Shown here: in pieces, positions 17,071 through 25,473 of the stretch
Numbering within the stretch: the stretch's first letter is position 1
Layout of the letters: every line of letters begins with the position of its first letter
Made by a program: the position numbers and the translations under genes
Notes under the pieces: generated by a model
The model's input: the letters and a program-made list of their open reading frames with translations, nothing else
What the model was told of the DNA's origin: nothing
Databases searched by the model: none
NCBI GenBank assembly: GCA_040389165.1
Contig: JAZKAK010000026.1
Span: 1 to 39,073 of the forward strand
Reading direction: 5' to 3'
Length of the DNA stretch: 39,073 nucleotides
Source: CAIOTO01 sp040389165
GTDB lineage: Bacteria > Pseudomonadota > Alphaproteobacteria > Paracaedibacterales > CAIOTO01

Positions 17071-17085
17071 GCAAGATTATCTTGC
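17071..17085. promoter_or_regulatory. Perfect 15-bp palindrome upstream of secreted-protein gene
   Basis: GCAAGAT-T-ATCTTGC, seven bases each side of a central T, about 73 bp upstream of the minus-strand start at 16998 and downstream of the usg stop. There is no T-run on either strand, so it is not an intrinsic terminator. Size and symmetry fit a dimeric repressor site, but no regulator is known. Confidence 0.3.
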
Positions 17086-17154
17086 TGCTCATCTTTAATT
17101 TTTTTATTTATATTTAAACAACTATACGTGTAAATAATTATTATTCACAATGGG

Positions 17155-17436
17155 CTAATGAATTTCCAAACTAATCGCCGGCATGCTGATGGAATGAGAG
17201 ACTAAATTTCCTGCTGTCATCACGCGAACGGTTTCAATACGTCCATCAATATTTTTATGCCAAAACTCGATAAATGCGGTTAGCCGCGGAAAAAGCGGAG
17301 GCAAATCAAATTCTTGCCACACATAGGTTTGAAGCAGCAATGGATGATCCGGTAAATGATACGTAATTTCAGCTGTTGTAAGACAACAACCATTAAGCGC
17401 ACGAAAAAAATCGTTTCCATAATCAGCTAAACGCAT
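17155..17436 (-). CDS. usg: Usg family protein
   Basis: A 93-residue soluble protein of the Usg family, found almost only in alphaproteobacteria and named for the gene upstream of the Caulobacter trp genes; its role is unknown. The match lies in LTTAEITYHLPDHPLLLQTYVWQEFDL, then PPLFPRLTAFIEFW, the spacing and wording typical of the family. Here it is not next to any trp gene. It stands alone on the minus strand with a 180-bp divergent spacer to tkt. It is a useful lineage marker. Confidence 0.85.
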   Translation of the reverse strand: MRLADYGNDFFRALNGCCLTTAEITYHLPDHPLLLQTYVWQEFDLPPLFPRLTAFIEFWHKNIDGRIETVRVMTAGNLVSHSISMPAISLEIH

Positions 17437-17539
17437 AAAAGCTCTCCTGACTTTGCCGGAAGTAGACCAAATAACCCCAACTCTATGCTTAAAGTGTGTG
17501 CCACAAATCTTAATAATTCATTAAAAAAGGTTAGGTTTT

Positions 17540-17567
17540 GCGTTTGCCACTATACGCAGGCGTTTGC
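17540..17567. promoter_or_regulatory. Direct repeat GCGTTTGC x2, candidate operator before tkt
   Basis: GCGTTTGC occurs at 17540-17547 and again at 17560-17567, a 20-bp repeat distance, or about two helical turns, so both copies face the same side of the DNA. It lies 50-77 bp before the tkt start, in the usg-tkt divergent spacer, where a transcription factor site would be expected. The factor is unknown. Confidence 0.35.
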
Positions 17568-17616
17568 ATCACTTAAAATGTACTCTAATTAAGATCATAG
17601 ATATGAATGGTGATAC

Positions 17617-19554
17617 ATGACGCCTAGTTCAAATGCCCTTCGTTTCCTCAGCATCGATGCAGTTGAAGCAGCAAAATCCGGTCATCCAGGCATGCCAATG
17701 GGTATGGCGGATGTGGCAACGGTATTATTTCAAGAGTTTTTGACATTTAACCCAAAAGATCCTCAGTGGCCGAATCGCGATCGCTTTGTATTATCAGCTG
17801 GACACGGATCAGCGTTGCTCTATAGCTTGCTTCATGTGTGTGGTTATCCTGATATGACGTTGGATCAACTCAAAAATTTTCGTCAATGGGGCAGTATAAC
17901 GCCAGGACATCCAGAATATGGCCATACACCGGGTGTTGAAACAACAACTGGGCCGTTAGGGCAGGGGCTTGCAACGGCAGTTGGTTTGGCGCTTGGTCAA
18001 GAAATGATGACTGCACGGATTGGCCAAGATGTGATTAATCATAAAACGTATGTGATTTGTGGTGATGGTGACTTGATGGAGGGCATCAGCCAAGAAGCCG
18101 TATCATTTGCAGGGCATCTAAAGCTTAAAAACCTCATTGTTTTATTTGATGATAACGGTATAACAATTGATGGTAAAACATCGTTGTCGACCAGTGATGA
18201 TCATTTAGCACGTTTAACCGCAAGTGGCTGGAAGACAAAGGCGATTGATGGACATAACGAGCAAGCCATTCGCGAAGCACTTGCTTGGGCGCAAACAAAT
18301 GATGCACCAACATTGATTGCATGCAAGACGACGATTGGGTTTGGATCACCTGCAAAAGCAGGCACATCAGCAAGTCATGGTAGCCCGCTTGGTGCGGATG
18401 AAATACAAAAAACACGCGAGAAGCTTAATTGGCCATATGCCTCATTTGAAGTACCTGATGATGTGCGCGCAATTTGGACGAAAGCAGCACTACGCCATGT
18501 TTCAACCTATAACGCGTGGATGGAAAAATCAAAGAAGCTGTCTGCTGATGAACAAAAATTGCTAGCTGCTGATAAAGCCATTGCTGATCTTGCTGTATTA
18601 AAGCAAACTTTTTTGGATGAAAAGCCAAACCAGGCAACGCGTATCCTATCGCAGCGTGTGCTTGATGTTTTGTCCCCAGTTATGCCGCATCTTGTCGGCG
18701 GATCAGCTGATTTAACTGGTTCAAATAACACAAAAGCAAAAGGACAACAACCAATTGACGCTACTGATTTCAGTGGTAGTTATATTTACTTTGGTATTCG
18801 TGAACATGCCATGGCGGCTATGCTTAATGGTCTTTCTCTGTACGGTTTTACACCATACGGTGGCACGTTCCTTGTGTTTAGTGATTATTTGCGTCCAAGC
18901 CTTCGTTTGTCAGCACTTATGAAACAACCTGTGATTCATGTGTTAACTCATGATTCTATTGGTCTTGGCGAGGATGGGCCAACGCATCAACCAGTCGAGC
19001 ACCTAGCAGCACTACGTGCTATTCCGAATCTTAATGTGTTTCGTCCTGCTGACAGCATTGAAACAGCAGAGTGTTGGGAGCTTGCGTTGAATGCGCGCGA
19101 AACACCAAGTGTTTTGGCTTTGACGCGTCAAAATTTACCAACCTTACGATCATCCATAGACGAAAATTTATCTGCACGGGGTGGGTATATTATTTCTGAT
19201 GTGACTGGTGCACGTCAAGCAACGTTGATAGCGACCGGATCAGAAGTTTCTTTGGCGGTAGAGGCACAGGTTGCACTACGCGCTTTAGGGATTGACGTTG
19301 CTGTTATATCGATGCCATGCTTTGAATTGTTTGCTCAACAGACGCATGCGTATAGAGCTGCTGTTTTAGGTGATGCACCACGCATTGGTATCGAGGCTGC
19401 TATTGAGATGGGATGGTCTAAATACTTAAGAGAAACCGATACATTTATAGGTATGACAGGGTTTGGCGCATCAGCACCCATTGGTGTTTTATTTGAAAAA
19501 TTTGGAATTACACAAAAGGCTGTGATTGAAGCCGTAAAGAGGAGTATTACATAA
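17617..19554 (+). CDS. tkt: Transketolase
   Basis: Thiamine-diphosphate enzyme of the non-oxidative pentose phosphate pathway; moves two-carbon units between sugar phosphates. The 645-residue protein begins in family register (NALRFLSIDAVEAAKSGHPGMPMGMADVA). It has the GHGSALLYSLLH segment, the ThDP/Mg site GDGDLMEGISQEA…DDNGITIDG, and the donor-half DSIGLGEDGPTHQPVEHLA. The stop codon overlaps the start of gap by one base. With gap and the nearby pfkA it supplies glycolytic and pentose phosphate interconversion. Confidence 0.96.
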   Translation: MTPSSNALRFLSIDAVEAAKSGHPGMPMGMADVATVLFQEFLTFNPKDPQWPNRDRFVLSAGHGSALLYSLLHVCGYPDMTLDQLKNFRQWGSITPGHPEYGHTPGVETTTGPLGQGLATAVGLALGQEMMTARIGQDVINHKTYVICGDGDLMEGISQEAVSFAGHLKLKNLIVLFDDNGITIDGKTSLSTSDDHLARLTASGWKTKAIDGHNEQAIREALAWAQTNDAPTLIACKTTIGFGSPAKAGTSASHGSPLGADEIQKTREKLNWPYASFEVPDDVRAIWTKAALRHVSTYNAWMEKSKKLSADEQKLLAADKAIADLAVLKQTFLDEKPNQATRILSQRVLDVLSPVMPHLVGGSADLTGSNNTKAKGQQPIDATDFSGSYIYFGIREHAMAAMLNGLSLYGFTPYGGTFLVFSDYLRPSLRLSALMKQPVIHVLTHDSIGLGEDGPTHQPVEHLAALRAIPNLNVFRPADSIETAECWELALNARETPSVLALTRQNLPTLRSSIDENLSARGGYIISDVTGARQATLIATGSEVSLAVEAQVALRALGIDVAVISMPCFELFAQQTHAYRAAVLGDAPRIGIEAAIEMGWSKYLRETDTFIGMTGFGASAPIGVLFEKFGITQKAVIEAVKRSIT

Positions 19555-20558
19555 TGACATTAAAAATAGCGATTAATGGTTTTGGTCGAATTGGCCGCAT
19601 GGTCTTACGTGCGATGGCTGAAAATCCACGTCCAGGGATTCAAATTGTTGCAATCAATGATTTGGGCTCGCTGAGCGATAATGCGCATATGTTTCGTTAC
19701 GATTCCGTGCATGGTACCTATAAAGGTCCGTTGACGTTAGGTGAAGATACGATTGATGTTGGTCATGGGGCGATCAAAGTTGTGGCAGAGCCAGATCCAT
19801 TAAAGCTTCCTTGGGCTGAAATGGGAATTGATATTGTATTTGAATGTTCCGGTCGCTTTACAAAACGTGATGATGCCGCTAAACACTTAACTGCCGGTGC
19901 AAAGCGTGTATTGGTTTCGGCGCCAGCCGAGGGGGCAGACCTTACGGTTGTTTATGGTGTGAATCATACAGCCATCACTTCGGCACATACAATTTTATCA
20001 AATGCATCTTGTACAACAAATTGTCTAGCACCCATTGCCTTTGCATTACACAATGCAATTGGTATTGATTCAGGCTTTATGACAACAATTCATTCTTATA
20101 CGGGTGATCAACGATTGGTGGATACAATTCATAAAGATTTGCATCGTGCACGTGCCGCCGCCATGTCAATGATTCCAAGTTCGACCGGTGCAGCAAAAGC
20201 AGTTGGCTTAGTATTGCCTGAACTAAAGGGGCGTTTGGATGGCACGGCGATCCGTGTGCCAACAGCCAATGTTTCAGTTGTTGATTTTAAATTCATTGCA
20301 AAACGTAAAACGACCATTGCTGAAGTTAATCAAGTCTTGCAAACAGCTGCAGATGGACAATTGAAGGGTGTTTTAGGCATTAATACACTGCCGCTTGTGT
20401 CATGTGATTTCAATCATGATGAACGTAGCTCGATCGCAGATCTACCACAAACGCACGTTGTTGATGGCACATTGGTTCGTGTGTTGTCTTGGTATGATAA
20501 CGAGTGGGGCTTTTCGAATCGTATGCTTGATGTCGCGGCGTATTGTGCGGCCCATTAA
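19554..20558 (+). CDS. gap: Glyceraldehyde-3-phosphate dehydrogenase, type I
   Basis: Oxidises glyceraldehyde 3-phosphate to 1,3-bisphosphoglycerate with NAD. The 334-residue protein has the GFGRIGRMVLRA nucleotide-binding start, catalytic SNASCTTNCLAP, HSYTGDQRLVD and the C-terminal SWYDNEWGFSNRM. The acidic residue in AINDLG (D following N) suits NAD over NADP. The start overlaps the tkt stop (TAATG), so tkt-gap is a coupled operon, an arrangement often followed by pgk; here pgk is not next. Confidence 0.97.
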   Translation: MTLKIAINGFGRIGRMVLRAMAENPRPGIQIVAINDLGSLSDNAHMFRYDSVHGTYKGPLTLGEDTIDVGHGAIKVVAEPDPLKLPWAEMGIDIVFECSGRFTKRDDAAKHLTAGAKRVLVSAPAEGADLTVVYGVNHTAITSAHTILSNASCTTNCLAPIAFALHNAIGIDSGFMTTIHSYTGDQRLVDTIHKDLHRARAAAMSMIPSSTGAAKAVGLVLPELKGRLDGTAIRVPTANVSVVDFKFIAKRKTTIAEVNQVLQTAADGQLKGVLGINTLPLVSCDFNHDERSSIADLPQTHVVDGTLVRVLSWYDNEWGFSNRMLDVAAYCAAH

Positions 20559-21119
20559 TTGTTTGTTTTTTTATTCCTTTTAGCCTAAATATTATAATAA
20601 AATATCCTGGCCTGTGAGTTTTGTATCGTGAAACTTACCGCTCAATAAGTCCTGTATTAAGGGGAAAACCTAAGACAAGCCAAATCTGGTTAGATCTTTG
20701 TTTTTAAGTTTTTCCCTTTAACTTACCTACTTATTTCGCATAAAAGCTGAATTTGCTTTGTGATTTTTATTCATTTAATTTATAAGAATATTTCTTACGT
20801 CGCCTGTTCTAAAATGAGGTGCAACACCCTAAGCTAGTTAGTAGCTAGCGCTCATTGACTTTCACTTAGCACTCTATTTTTTAGCTGGTTTGTGAGAATG
20901 CCTAAAGAATAAGGTTTTCTATATAACGCCCAACGATTGGCAGACAGTTTTTTAAATTGATATTAAACATAGATGCTCTCATGATGCTGATTTTTTACTG
21001 AAATTGGAATAAACAAAGCTTATTGCATTGATAAGTGGATATTAAAAAATATCTTATTAGCTTGATTATCTTTCAGATTTTTAGGTACTGTGAATAGTCC
21101 ATTTTAAATTGAGCGTTTT
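20559..21119. other. 561-bp spacer without recognisable gene
   Basis: AT-rich region between gap and birA. No open frame of convincing length, no tRNA and no terminator hairpin was seen. It contains the small inverted repeat AGCTA-GTTAG-TAGCT (20835-20849), and GC is locally higher around 20800-20960, so a decayed gene or insertion remnant is possible. Nothing in it was identified. Confidence 0.5.
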
Positions 21120-21815
21120 ATGAAACTAGCCATCCACCACTTTGAATCAGTTGTAAGCACAAATGAAGTTTGTAAACATTATATAAATGAAGGGGCAGGC
21201 GAAGGTGCAATCATCCTTGCTGACTTGCAAACAGGAGGAAAAGGACGTCATGGCCGTACATGGGTATCACCTGTTGGCAACTTATATACATCCATTTTAC
21301 TAACACCATCCGTTCATGATAATGCGCCGCTTGTGAAATCATATGCGCAGCTAGCATTCATGGCAGGGCTTGGAGTGATAAAGGGACTGGAGTCACTAGG
21401 CGCAACAGGCATTCAATTAAAATGGCCGAATGATGGCCTTGTTAACGGACATAAGCTATTTGGTATTTTAGTAGAATGTGTGGATGATGCGGTTGTTGTT
21501 GGAATTGGTATAAACATAAATCAAGCACCTGAAGGTGTAGATCAAAAAACAACATCATTGAAAGAACTTTTAGGTTCAGAACTCGATGTTACCGATGTCT
21601 TTCACGCCGTATTAAAAAGTTTCTGGCAAACCTATCGTCAATGGATTGCCGAAGGATTCGATGCTATTCGATCAGAATGTTTAACGCACGCAGTTGGGTT
21701 TAACACAGAAATAACACTTGATAATACAACTGGGATATTTACAGGAATTTCCGAGGATGGTGCCTTGTTGCTGACAAAAACAGATGGAACAGTGCATGCG
21801 GTTGTAACAGTTTGA
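21120..21815 (+). CDS. birA: Biotin--[acetyl-CoA-carboxylase] ligase
   Basis: Attaches biotin to the carrier domain of acetyl-CoA carboxylase and other biotin enzymes. The 231-residue protein is the ligase-only (group I) form: it begins directly with the catalytic domain and lacks the N-terminal DNA-binding helix-turn-helix of E. coli BirA, so it should not act as a repressor. Key segments are STNEVC, the biotinyl-AMP loop GGKGRHGRTW (39-48), LKWPNDGLVNGHKLFGILVE and VVVGIGINI. It stands alone after a long spacer and is convergent with pfkA. Confidence 0.95.
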   Translation: MKLAIHHFESVVSTNEVCKHYINEGAGEGAIILADLQTGGKGRHGRTWVSPVGNLYTSILLTPSVHDNAPLVKSYAQLAFMAGLGVIKGLESLGATGIQLKWPNDGLVNGHKLFGILVECVDDAVVVGIGININQAPEGVDQKTTSLKELLGSELDVTDVFHAVLKSFWQTYRQWIAEGFDAIRSECLTHAVGFNTEITLDNTTGIFTGISEDGALLLTKTDGTVHAVVTV

Positions 21816-21827
21816 TATAACTGTTAC
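21804..21827. repeat. Perfect 9-bp inverted repeat at birA stop codon
   Basis: GTAACAGTT (21804-21812) and AACTGTTAC (21819-21827) are exact inverse complements around a 6-nt loop that contains the birA TGA. No T-run follows on either strand, so it is not a canonical terminator. It may still limit read-through between the convergent birA and pfkA genes. Confidence 0.5.
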
Positions 21828-21837
21828 ATGTGCTTAC

Positions 21838-22923
21838 TTAAACGTCCCCTATATAAATTCCCAAGCTCTTTGCTGTTTTAATTAACACATCCTCAAGCGA
21901 TACAGCTTGGTAATGTTCAATTGCGTCCTGAATAGGAATATCCACGACTTGTCGATGTTGCCAAGCAACCATACGATCAAATTTCCCTTGAGCAATGAGA
22001 TCAACTGCGCATACGCCAAAAGATGATGCAATAACACGATCGAGTGCGTTTGGCTGTGCGCCGCGCTGGACATGACCTAATACAGTTACGCGCGTTTCAG
22101 CGCCTGTCATTTTTTGGATCTTCTCGGCAAGATATTGACCTATACCGCCGTAGCGAGCACGACCGCCTGGCTCGGATACGATTGTTGCTGATTCACCATT
22201 TTCTTTGCGAGCAGCCTCGGCAACGATCACGATTGCAAAATTATGACCGATCTTCGTAAGATTTTGGATCTTGGTACAAATATTGGAAAGCGTATAGGAA
22301 ATTTCAGGGATAATAATCACATCAGCACCACCAGCGATGCCAGCGCCTAATGCAATGTGCCCCGCATCACGTCCCATAACTTCTAAAACCATAACGCGTT
22401 GATGACTTGCCGCCGTTGGTTGAAGACGGTCGAGTGCTTCCGTTGCCACATCGAGTGCAGTGCTATAGCCAATAGCAATCTCGGTGTGCCCAAGATCATT
22501 ATCAATTGTTTTTGGTATTGTTATTAGATTGAGATTTCCTTTTTGCGCAAGATCACGCAGAATTTTCATACTACCGTCGCCGCCAATACCGATGAGAGCG
22601 TCAAGGCCAAGTTCATTATAGCCAGCAATCAAATCGTCCGAACGATCTGAACGTGTACCATCGCCATTGGGAAAATTAAATGGATCGGCTTTATTTGTGC
22701 TGCCAAGCATAGTGCCACCACTGCGTAACATAGCGCTGTCACACAGTAAGGGGGTGAGAATTTGTGCTTCGATAGGACGCGTAATTAAACCTGACGTCCC
22801 ATTCCGAATACCAATGACTTCCCAACCATAGGTTTGATGTGCATGATAGGTAATAGCACGCAATGCCGCATTTAAGCCAGCACAGTCTCCGCCACTTGTA
22901 AGGACGCCAATTCGTTTGATCAT
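21838..22923 (-). CDS. pfkA: 6-phosphofructokinase, PfkA family (mixed-type motif)
   Basis: Phosphorylates fructose 6-phosphate to fructose 1,6-bisphosphate, committing carbon to glycolysis. The 361-residue protein has the PfkA start VLTSGGDCAGLNAA, GGDGS at 114-118 and PKTIDNDL at 137-144. A glycine in GGDG favours ATP as phosphoryl donor (PPi enzymes have GGDD), while the lysine of PKTIDND is common in PPi-type and group III ATP enzymes. An ATP-dependent group III enzyme is the best reading. PFK is absent in many alphaproteobacteria. Single gene on the minus strand, convergent with birA. Confidence 0.92.
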   Translation of the reverse strand: MIKRIGVLTSGGDCAGLNAALRAITYHAHQTYGWEVIGIRNGTSGLITRPIEAQILTPLLCDSAMLRSGGTMLGSTNKADPFNFPNGDGTRSDRSDDLIAGYNELGLDALIGIGGDGSMKILRDLAQKGNLNLITIPKTIDNDLGHTEIAIGYSTALDVATEALDRLQPTAASHQRVMVLEVMGRDAGHIALGAGIAGGADVIIIPEISYTLSNICTKIQNLTKIGHNFAIVIVAEAARKENGESATIVSEPGGRARYGGIGQYLAEKIQKMTGAETRVTVLGHVQRGAQPNALDRVIASSFGVCAVDLIAQGKFDRMVAWQHRQVVDIPIQDAIEHYQAVSLEDVLIKTAKSLGIYIGDV

Positions 22924-23010
22924 AAAGGGCTATTAGCTTAGTTTTCTTAGAAATAAGAGTAGGTGATTTGATTAAGTTTGTACAGATTATTTGTTTTTCC
23001 CAACACGTCA

Positions 23011-25395
23011 TTATGAATTAAAATGAAACCATTGATGCTCTGTAAGTAACGTCTTTGCACTATTTGATGGATCTGAAGTAGTTAGACGTGTATTTTTCCC
23101 TGAAAGAATAATTGTAAATGAACCTATTTGCGCGCCGGTTAATGTGACTGGATAGCCTCCACTAATGATGAGTGCGCCGGTTGTGCCGGCAGGTGCAACA
23201 CATGTTATTGGTCCTGAGAAGGTTGTTGGTTGGCTTACGTTAATTCTTGCAATTGGAGTACTTGGCGTATTTGACGTAAACGTAATGGGATTTACAAAAG
23301 TTGCTGCGTCGGTAGTACTAATTTTAAGTGTTGTGTTTTGAGACAGATTAATGGCACCACTTAAAGCACGTGCGTTTGTGAGCGCGAGTGTGCCGCTTGA
23401 TACTGTAACTGGGCCAGCATAGACTGTTGCGCCAGAGAACGTAAATGTATTAGGACCATTCAATATCAATCCTCCAATTGAATCTGCCAGTGTTCCAGTA
23501 AAAGTTGAGCCATTTTGCGAGATAATTGTAAGTGCTGCATTTGAGCCGGAGCTTTGAATAGTTCCTGCTCCGCTAGGATCGATAAGTGTGCGTGCTGTGC
23601 CTTTTAAATCGTATGTGCCACTAATAGTTGCTCCGACAGAGGTGGCAATATTTCCAATAAGTGTACTTCCAGTACTAATAAGTGTTGGTCCAGTGTAGGT
23701 ATTGGCACCCGATAACGTAAGTGTCTTATTACCATTTAACGTTATGCCACTAATAGAATTAGTAATTATTCCTGCAAAAGTAGAACCAGTTTGTGAGATA
23801 ATCGTAAGTGCTGCTGGTGTGCCTCCCGAGCTTTGAATCGTTCCTGTGCCATTGAGATCAATCAGAGCTTGTGCTGTTCCATTTAAATCATATATACCTT
23901 TTACAGAAACGCCTGCAGAAGTAGCTATGTTGCCGATGAGTGTCGTTCCAATCTCAATATTTGTTGATCCAGTATACGTGTTTACGCCAGATAATATGAC
24001 GGTATTATTTCCCGTTAGCGTCAGTGCACCTGTTCCACTTACAATGTTTGATAGAGTGAAGTTATAACCACGTGTGGTTGTTGTGTTAATAATATTAGTA
24101 GTGTTAGCAGTAAGTGCAACCTTATTAGCAACTGTTAGGTTGCTCGTACTGACTTGCATTGTTCCGCCGGCTAAATGAATGGATTCATATGTGCCATAAT
24201 CAGTACTGGCCAAAACGGTATCGGTATATCCAGCTCCAATATAATTTGGCGTAATAAGTCGAATAATATTGTTTACTATATCTGTTACATAAATATTACC
24301 ATTGCTATCTACTACGAGATCACATAGATCTCTAAATGTAGCCGCTGTTCCCAGACCATTTGCAGATCCAGGTGCCGTTCTACCTATACCTCCTCCACCA
24401 GCAATCGTTGTAACAACACCAGCCGTCGTCATTTTCCGAATAAGATTGTTTCCTTGATCTGCCACATATAAATTTCCTGAACTATCAACAGTAATACCCG
24501 TTGGCCTATTAAATGTAGCCGCTGTTCCCAAACCATTTGTAGATCCAGGTGCTGTTCTACTTATACCTCCTCCACCAGCAATCGTTGTAACAAAACCAGA
24601 CGCCGTCATTTTCCGAATACAGTTATTGCCAGAATCTGTGATATACAGATTACCCCCCGACATAATTATTCCAGATGGATGAAGAAATCTCACATCGCCG
24701 TCCGCGCTATCAACATAGCCCGGATAATCGCCGTTTCCCGCAAATGCGCGAGCACCAGGACTACTATAAGACGTTCTGTAGATACTAGAATAATTGTGTG
24801 ATATGACATACAAATAGGTGCTATCCTGAGCAGCAATTGCATATGGTTCACCAAAATTCACAAAATTTGTTACGGCAGCTGTACTTATGTCAATCTTTCG
24901 AATAAGGCCATTACCCATATCTGCCACATACAGATTGCTTGATGTGCTGTCACAGGTAATACCACGTACTGCATTGAATTGAGCCGCTGTACCTGTGCCG
25001 TTTGTGTTTCCAGATTTACCTGCTAACCCAGCAAAGGTTGTTACAACGCCATTTGAGGTGATTTTCCGAATAACATAGTTATTCCAGTCAGAGACATACA
25101 AATTATTATGAGAATCAATTGTAAGATTGCCAGGAGAATTAAAACTTGCAGCTGTTCCTGTACCATCCGTAGAGCCTGCTTTGCCGCTGCCTGCAAATGT
25201 TGTTACATTGTATAAGTTATCTTTTGCTGCATTGATCGATGATATATTATTAAATAATATAGCTACCAAAATTATCAGATTTACATATGTAGGAAATACG
25301 GCAGAATTTGAGTGTGTGATTGACGTATTTGAATGTGCATAGTTCTTTGAATTCAATCGCTGTTTTAACATAAAACATGGTATATGATGCTTCAT
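23011..25395 (-). CDS. Secreted NHL-propeller and autotransporter-repeat protein
   Basis: A 794-residue exported protein. A polar stretch of about 37 residues precedes a hydrophobic core (VNLIILVAILF) and likely cleavage near residue 56, like an extended autotransporter signal. Residues ~63-385 hold about five NHL repeats of the form G.GTAA.FN.P.G…NLYVSD..N..IRK, a beta-propeller. Residues ~440-720 hold passenger-type beta repeats (LSGANTYTGPT.I..G.TL). No C-terminal outer-membrane beta-barrel follows; the protein ends about 80 residues later in SAKTLLTEHQWFHFNS. Two NHL blades are near-identical at DNA level (177-bp period). Surface or secreted role inferred; function unknown. Confidence 0.8.
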   Translation of the reverse strand: MKHHIPCFMLKQRLNSKNYAHSNTSITHSNSAVFPTYVNLIILVAILFNNISSINAAKDNLYNVTTFAGSGKAGSTDGTGTAASFNSPGNLTIDSHNNLYVSDWNNYVIRKITSNGVVTTFAGLAGKSGNTNGTGTAAQFNAVRGITCDSTSSNLYVADMGNGLIRKIDISTAAVTNFVNFGEPYAIAAQDSTYLYVISHNYSSIYRTSYSSPGARAFAGNGDYPGYVDSADGDVRFLHPSGIIMSGGNLYITDSGNNCIRKMTASGFVTTIAGGGGISRTAPGSTNGLGTAATFNRPTGITVDSSGNLYVADQGNNLIRKMTTAGVVTTIAGGGGIGRTAPGSANGLGTAATFRDLCDLVVDSNGNIYVTDIVNNIIRLITPNYIGAGYTDTVLASTDYGTYESIHLAGGTMQVSTSNLTVANKVALTANTTNIINTTTTRGYNFTLSNIVSGTGALTLTGNNTVILSGVNTYTGSTNIEIGTTLIGNIATSAGVSVKGIYDLNGTAQALIDLNGTGTIQSSGGTPAALTIISQTGSTFAGIITNSISGITLNGNKTLTLSGANTYTGPTLISTGSTLIGNIATSVGATISGTYDLKGTARTLIDPSGAGTIQSSGSNAALTIISQNGSTFTGTLADSIGGLILNGPNTFTFSGATVYAGPVTVSSGTLALTNARALSGAINLSQNTTLKISTTDAATFVNPITFTSNTPSTPIARINVSQPTTFSGPITCVAPAGTTGALIISGGYPVTLTGAQIGSFTIILSGKNTRLTTSDPSNSAKTLLTEHQWFHFNS
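23519..24070. repeat. Tandem ~276-bp passenger-repeat units
   Basis: Within the exported-protein gene, a unit around GAGATAAT…GTAAGTGCTG recurs at 23519 and 23795, a 276-bp (92-residue) period. Each unit encodes one LTLSGANTYTG-type beta block with IGNIATS and GTIQSSG. The copies have diverged in DNA but keep the frame, as expected from old in-frame duplication. Confidence 0.6.
24334..24690. repeat. Recent 177-bp tandem duplication of NHL repeat
   Basis: AAATGTAGCCGCTGTTCCC occurs at 24334 and again at 24511, 177 bp (59 codons) apart, and the two units are very similar over most of their length (for example both contain CCTCCTCCACCAGCAATCG). The other NHL blades are far less alike, so these two come from a recent duplication or from gene conversion. 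Blade number may vary between strains. Confidence 0.75.
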
Positions 25396-25473
25396 TAAAC
25401 GTACTCAGTGATAAGTGTATGATTTAGCTTACTCACTAAATACCTAATGAATGCTTAATTGAAGATGTTTAAG

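Noticed and set aside
23480..24690. CRISPR-like array from repeated DNA
   Set aside because: The repeats are long, adjacent, in frame and encode protein repeats; there are no short identical repeats with unique spacers.
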